Part shown: positions 60,920 through 64,000 of the stretch, piece after piece
Position numbering within the stretch: the stretch's first letter is position 1
Layout of the letters: the number at the start of each line of letters is the position of its first letter
Source of the DNA: Bdellovibrio sp047344985
GTDB taxonomy: Bacteria > Bdellovibrionota > Bdellovibrionia > Bdellovibrionales > Bdellovibrionaceae
Length of the DNA stretch: 64,000 nt
Direction: 5' to 3'
Assembly: GCF_047344985.1 (NCBI RefSeq)
Contig: NZ_CP178861.1
Location: 2,418,001 to 2,482,000, forward strand
Made by a program: the position numbers and the translations under genes
The notes under the pieces: model-generated
The model's database searches: none
Told to the model about the DNA's origin: nothing
What the model saw: only the letters and a program-made list of their open reading frames with translations

Positions 60920-62053
60920 TTAACGAAAGCTGGTATAACCATTAACCAGACCATGCTTCGTTAAAACAATCTGCCACAATTGCGTTCTGCGCGCTCGGAA
61001 TGTGCCTGCGCAGCTTAAAAGATAATACTTCCATTTGCGATAGAACGTTTTATCAAACTTGTCTTGCAACTTGGACCAGCCGTGTTCGAAGTTTTCAAAC
61101 CAGCTCAGTAACGTCTTATCATAGTCAGGACCGAAGTTATGCCAATCCTCCATAACAAAAAGTCCCTCAATCGCAGTAGCGACATGTGAAATAGAGGGAA
61201 TCATGGAGTTTGGAAAAATGTATTTCTCTATCCATGGATCTGTTCCGGCTCCCGAAACTTCACTGTTTCCGATTGTATGTAAAAGAAAAATTCCGTCGTC
61301 TGTCAGACACTCCGCCGCTTTCTTAAAAAACGTCAGGTAGTTCTTTTTCCCAACATGTTCAAACATACCAATAGAAACGATGCGATCAAACTGGCCGACC
61401 GTTTCGCGGTAGTCTTCCAAACGAATATCTATGTCAAAACCTCGGCAATTTTTCTTGGCTTCACTCGCCTGCTCTTTTGAAACTGTGACACCCACACCTT
61501 TAATTCCATAATTTTCAGCAGCGTATTTTAAGAAGCCACCCCAACCGCATCCGATATCAAGAACTCGCATGCCGGGTTCAAGATAAAGTTTGTCACAGAT
61601 GAGTTGCAGCTTGTTTTCCTGCGCTTCATCGAGACTTAAGGCATCTCGCCAATAACCACAGGTGTAGATCATTCTTTTATCCAACATCACACGATATAAA
61701 TCATCGCCGATATCGTAATGAAATTGTCCGATTTTGTAGGGGTCATTTCTGCCCAAGGTAAGAACTTTGGATTTCAATGATTGCAGTGCCAGAGTTGCAG
61801 GATTCACGGCTTCATCTAAACGCGCGCGCAAAAGAAGAAAGAAAAATTGACTGAGATCCTCGCAATCCCACCAGCCTTCCATATAGGACTCACCCAGTCC
61901 CAACGAGCCTTGAGCCAGAACCCGGTTATAAAACTTTGTGTTGTGCACTTTAATATCCGAGGCCCTAGGTCCATTGACGGTAATGCCAGCGCGATAAAAA
62001 ATATTCGTAACAAACTCTTGGGCACTGCTTAGTGACAATGTTTCTGTATTCAC
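60920..62053 (-). CDS. cfa: Cyclopropane-fatty-acyl-phospholipid synthase
   Basis: A 377-residue SAM-dependent enzyme that turns cis double bonds of membrane phospholipids into cyclopropane rings. The N-terminal lipid-binding region (GSLGLGESYMEGWWDCEDLS, in part) precedes the SAM domain with VLDIGCGWGGFLKYAAE, VGVTVSKEQ and the bicarbonate-site residues in the FEHVGKKNY and SEVSGAGTDPWIEKYIFP segments. GTG start with AAGGAAG upstream. Standard length. Confidence 0.93.
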   Translation of the reverse strand: MNTETLSLSSAQEFVTNIFYRAGITVNGPRASDIKVHNTKFYNRVLAQGSLGLGESYMEGWWDCEDLSQFFFLLLRARLDEAVNPATLALQSLKSKVLTLGRNDPYKIGQFHYDIGDDLYRVMLDKRMIYTCGYWRDALSLDEAQENKLQLICDKLYLEPGMRVLDIGCGWGGFLKYAAENYGIKGVGVTVSKEQASEAKKNCRGFDIDIRLEDYRETVGQFDRIVSIGMFEHVGKKNYLTFFKKAAECLTDDGIFLLHTIGNSEVSGAGTDPWIEKYIFPNSMIPSISHVATAIEGLFVMEDWHNFGPDYDKTLLSWFENFEHGWSKLQDKFDKTFYRKWKYYLLSCAGTFRARRTQLWQIVLTKHGLVNGYTSFR

Positions 62054-62161
62054 GGGTTCTTCCTTTGCAGTTTAGAACCCTATTTTTTCTAGGCCGCGTG
62101 GTTATTCAATTTTCATTGAGGTAATCTGTGAAGTCGCAAAATCCACAGCGACAAAGTCATT

Positions 62162-62749
62162 TTATTTATCTGAACGACTCCAATCGATATTTTGCGGCTC
62201 GTTTTTTTGTTCAGGCAGACTGCCGTTAAACAAGGTTCTGGTCCAAAGGACGACTTCGTCCACGGCAGAGTCCAAATGAGTTTCATCGATAACTATAGAT
62301 GGAATTTCTAAATCTCTTGTGACATTTTGAGAATCATCAAACGGCCCCTGCAACATGATAAGGCCTTTGCAGTAATTCGTTTCCCTGCAAACTTGAGCCA
62401 TATATTCTGCGCCGACGCTGACTCCGACGCCGACGATTTTTTCGCTGTCTACCGCCGCATGTTCAATTAAAAACCGCAAGGCGGCCTTAATATCCTCTAG
62501 TCGCTTAGAGGGAGATTCCCATGGCTGAGCAGCACCCTCATCGTCACCGTAAAAACTGTGATCCATCACGAGACACACAAATCCCTGCAGGGAAACTTCG
62601 CGTGCTATCAACTCTGCAATTTGGTTGGTTGCGCCTGTCATGGAGCCTTCAAACAAAAGGCCAGGAACGACACCTTGACTGCTTTCTGGTAAAAAAAGAA
62701 GTCCTTCAAGCATGCGTCCTTGCGACGTAAAGGTGACGGTGATTTTCAT
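62162..62749 (-). CDS. Alpha/beta-hydrolase of dienelactone-hydrolase type
   Basis: A 195-residue hydrolase. The nucleophile elbow is GVGVSVGAEYMAQ (G-x-S-x-G with serine near residue 112), and YGDDEGAAQPWESPSKRLEDIKAAL matches the dienelactone hydrolase-like pattern. It is a little short for the family and a C-terminal acid/His pair is expected in SIVIDETHLDSAV. Substrate unknown. GGGAGG precedes the ATG. Downstream of cfa on the same strand but separated by 108 bases. Confidence 0.7.
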   Translation of the reverse strand: MKITVTFTSQGRMLEGLLFLPESSQGVVPGLLFEGSMTGATNQIAELIAREVSLQGFVCLVMDHSFYGDDEGAAQPWESPSKRLEDIKAALRFLIEHAAVDSEKIVGVGVSVGAEYMAQVCRETNYCKGLIMLQGPFDDSQNVTRDLEIPSIVIDETHLDSAVDEVVLWTRTLFNGSLPEQKNEPQNIDWSRSDK

Positions 62750-62956
62750 AACTGAACCTCCCGCCCCTCTATGATAGATTTGCTTTCGATTTAGACGGAG
62801 ATATTTCCCAAACCTTTGTGATTTTACAAAGAAATTTCCCCCAAAAAATTTTCAGACGTCGCCTTGACAAATTTCAGGCGCATCCCAGTTTTTTATTAGA
62901 AAATATAAAAGCGTATAAACGCTTTCATTTAACGGGGCATTAAATGAGAGGAGCTT
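62750..62956. other. AT-rich intergenic region with a leader hairpin
   Basis: This gap carries TTGACA at 62864-62869, but no -10 box at the normal distance; TATAAA occurs at 62904. AAAGCGT/ACGCTTT (62908-62914/62919-62925) forms a hairpin with loop ATAA 30 bases before the first mini-ORF. Confidence 0.35.
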
Positions 62957-63007
62957 ATGGGTTTTTGTAATTCCAGAATGAATATTCCGCCGCCATCTGA
63001 GGCATAA
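62957..63007 (+). CDS. Mini-ORF of 16 codons
   Basis: ATG followed by 15 codons (MGFCNSRMNIPPPSEA) and TAA. Its support is a very good ribosome binding site, GAGAGGAG, six bases upstream, and its place at the head of a transcript that would continue into the next small gene. It could be a leader peptide with its PPP stall site, which depends on EF-P. Might also be chance. Confidence 0.35.
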   Translation: MGFCNSRMNIPPPSEA

Positions 63008-63063
63008 ATCTTATCTTAAAAATATCACAGTCTACGACAATAACTCGAATGAGGAGGCAACTT

Positions 63064-63156
63064 ATGACACTCACGGGGTGGCGTAATCTGCTCCATAAGT
63101 TCATTGTTGTTATTGGATTTATGGCGCTTATTGCGGTGATAACTGAAACAACATAA
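63064..63156 (+). CDS. Small single-helix membrane peptide, 30 residues
   Basis: MTLTGWRNLLHKF followed by a hydrophobic helix (IVVIGFMALIAVI) and a short TETT tail. GAGGAGG lies eight bases before the ATG, a near-perfect Shine-Dalgarno. Too short for standard gene callers. The shape, a charged/amphipathic start, one membrane helix and no further domain, is that of small regulatory membrane proteins or type I toxin peptides. Two strong hairpins follow it. It precedes the exported protein at 63330. Confidence 0.5.
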   Translation: MTLTGWRNLLHKFIVVIGFMALIAVITETT

Positions 63157-63165
63157 CCAACGGTG

Positions 63166-63231
63166 GCCTGCCGGGCTCCCGGCAGGCGCCGAAAACGCAA
63201 CAGTTCCCCTTGCCGGGTTCCCGGCAGCCCC
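63166..63231. repeat. Two related palindromes in tandem
   Basis: GCCTGCCGGG-CT-CCCGGCAGGC (63166-63187) and TGCCGGG-TT-CCCGGCA (63211-63226) share the core TGCCGGGnTCCCGGCA. The second is followed by GCCCCCTTTTC, so it may terminate the mini-ORF transcript. The spacing between the centres is 42 bp. Confidence 0.65.
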
Positions 63232-63329
63232 CTTTTCAAATGCTCTATATTGCAGCTGCGATCCTAAAAAGTTGGTATCACCATTGCTTTTAGAGGAAGG
63301 CATTAACAATCCTTTGAAAGGGAATACAA

Positions 63330-63941
63330 ATGAAATCACTTACTAAAAAAATCGTTCAAACTTTAGCTTTCGCACTTCTTGCTTTACCAGCGATGGGTCA
63401 CGCTTCAATGCGCATCGATAACAACACTCAGCATATTGTCAAATTTGCGATCTACCAGGGGGATGTGATCATCTCTAAATGTTTCGGTATGCTGCCGGAT
63501 CAATTCTTTATTACTCAAGACGATCCAATGTTAACCGTGTCGGCAACCACTATTATCCGCGGTAACACGTATGTATCACAAAGCGTCGGCATCGAGACCG
63601 ACAGATCTGCCGATTACGATGCGGTTATCCACGCAGGGACAAGACAACAGCAGTTCACTCTCGAGCAACGTGATGGCTCTACTGTGGGCGCTCTAAATAT
63701 AAGCAATACTTTATCCGAAGAAACACAGTTCACATTTCAATCTAATGGTCAGACGGTACAAAGCATTGTTGTCCCCGCCAACTCACAAAAAACACTTTCA
63801 TTAGCAAGACAGTATAAAATTGTTGTAGTGGTCGACGGTGTGACTTTGGATCCCGTGGTTACTACAAATCCGAATGCGAACTTCAGAGTGATTTCAACCG
63901 TTGACCGCGATGGCAATGAAGGTTTCGAAGTGCAGTACTAA
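63330..63941 (+). CDS. Exported protein of unknown function
   Basis: A 203-residue protein with a signal peptide cleaved near residue 26 (GHA). The rest is predicted to be all-beta: many alternating hydrophobic strands (MRIDNNTQHIVKFAIYQGD, later KIVVVVDGVTLDPVV). One cysteine only. Could be a periplasmic beta-sandwich or adhesin-like protein; no family recognised. AAAGGGAA precedes the ATG. The remaining 59 bases of the window after it hold no feature I can support. Confidence 0.65.
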   Translation: MKSLTKKIVQTLAFALLALPAMGHASMRIDNNTQHIVKFAIYQGDVIISKCFGMLPDQFFITQDDPMLTVSATTIIRGNTYVSQSVGIETDRSADYDAVIHAGTRQQQFTLEQRDGSTVGALNISNTLSEETQFTFQSNGQTVQSIVVPANSQKTLSLARQYKIVVVVDGVTLDPVVTTNPNANFRVISTVDRDGNEGFEVQY

Positions 63942-64000
63942 AAGGTTACTTACTTTCTTTACTGTCCACGTTTTGAAGATGTTCTAAATAAAAATCAATA

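Noticed and set aside
1..64000. tRNA or rRNA genes, CRISPR arrays, prophage or insertion sequences
   Set aside because: I looked for T-loop motifs, regularly spaced repeats, transposase or integrase proteins and phage structural genes and saw none.

Overview
The window is a dense, mostly ordinary stretch of chromosome from a Gram-negative, motile, outer-membrane-bearing bacterium. The gene set points to the Bdellovibrionota, most likely a Bdellovibrio-type predator: many secreted proteins of unknown function, two chemoreceptors, a lineage-restricted PAS-like family in three copies, and an HNH gene of a type I recall as multicopy in Bdellovibrio. This placement is inference from gene content, not from a marker gene. 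I found no rRNA, tRNA, CRISPR array, insertion sequence or prophage.

Layout. 1-4352: elongasome operon mreC (5' end outside the window)-mreD-mrdA(PBP2)-rodA, then a lytic transglycosylase. 5894-8190: a three-gene unit of GNAT acyltransferase, haem-oxygenase-like diiron protein and SAM methyltransferase, which looks like a small uncharacterised biosynthetic operon. 8197-15722: two PAS-like paralogues, thioredoxin, a pseudo-receiver protein, an LptF/LptG permease, DprA, a LysM protein and a TPR lipoprotein-system-like protein. 16038-17698: ComEC split into separate channel and metallo-hydrolase genes. 17700-27936: two chemoreceptors, a DUF2388/DUF4105 pair, a secreted esterase, alanine dehydrogenase and a papain-fold-like secreted protein. 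27954-31966 (minus strand): ruvC-ruvA-ruvB-asparaginase-lpxC. 32902-34498: a small accessory patch with an HNH endonuclease gene bounded by an exact 18-bp direct repeat. 34949-43418: efp, then a TPR-tamB-Omp85 operon for outer-membrane assembly. 43427-56871: third PAS-like paralogue, XRE regulator, acyl-ACP thioesterase, the 2-methylcitrate cycle (prpD, prpB, and prpC further on beside a LysR-like regulator), a LOG-family hydrolase, a guanidinium exporter with its own guanidine-III riboswitch, lipoate ligase, and small secreted proteins. 57031-64000: PhoD-like phosphatase, a MarR-controlled DoxX/rhodanese pair, cyclopropane fatty acid synthase, a hydrolase, two tiny ORFs and a secreted protein.

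The most rewarding items are the guanidine-III riboswitch (51069-51109, minus), the repeat-bounded HNH gene, the GNAT/diiron/methyltransferase operon, two long-armed inverted-repeat elements with apparently related cores (4509-4650 and 47579-47732), a structured intergenic RNA candidate at 12394-12513, and two strongly Shine-Dalgarno-equipped mini-ORFs near 63000. Several leaders hide their ribosome binding site in a predicted stem. All pairings were read by eye; no folding or database search was run.
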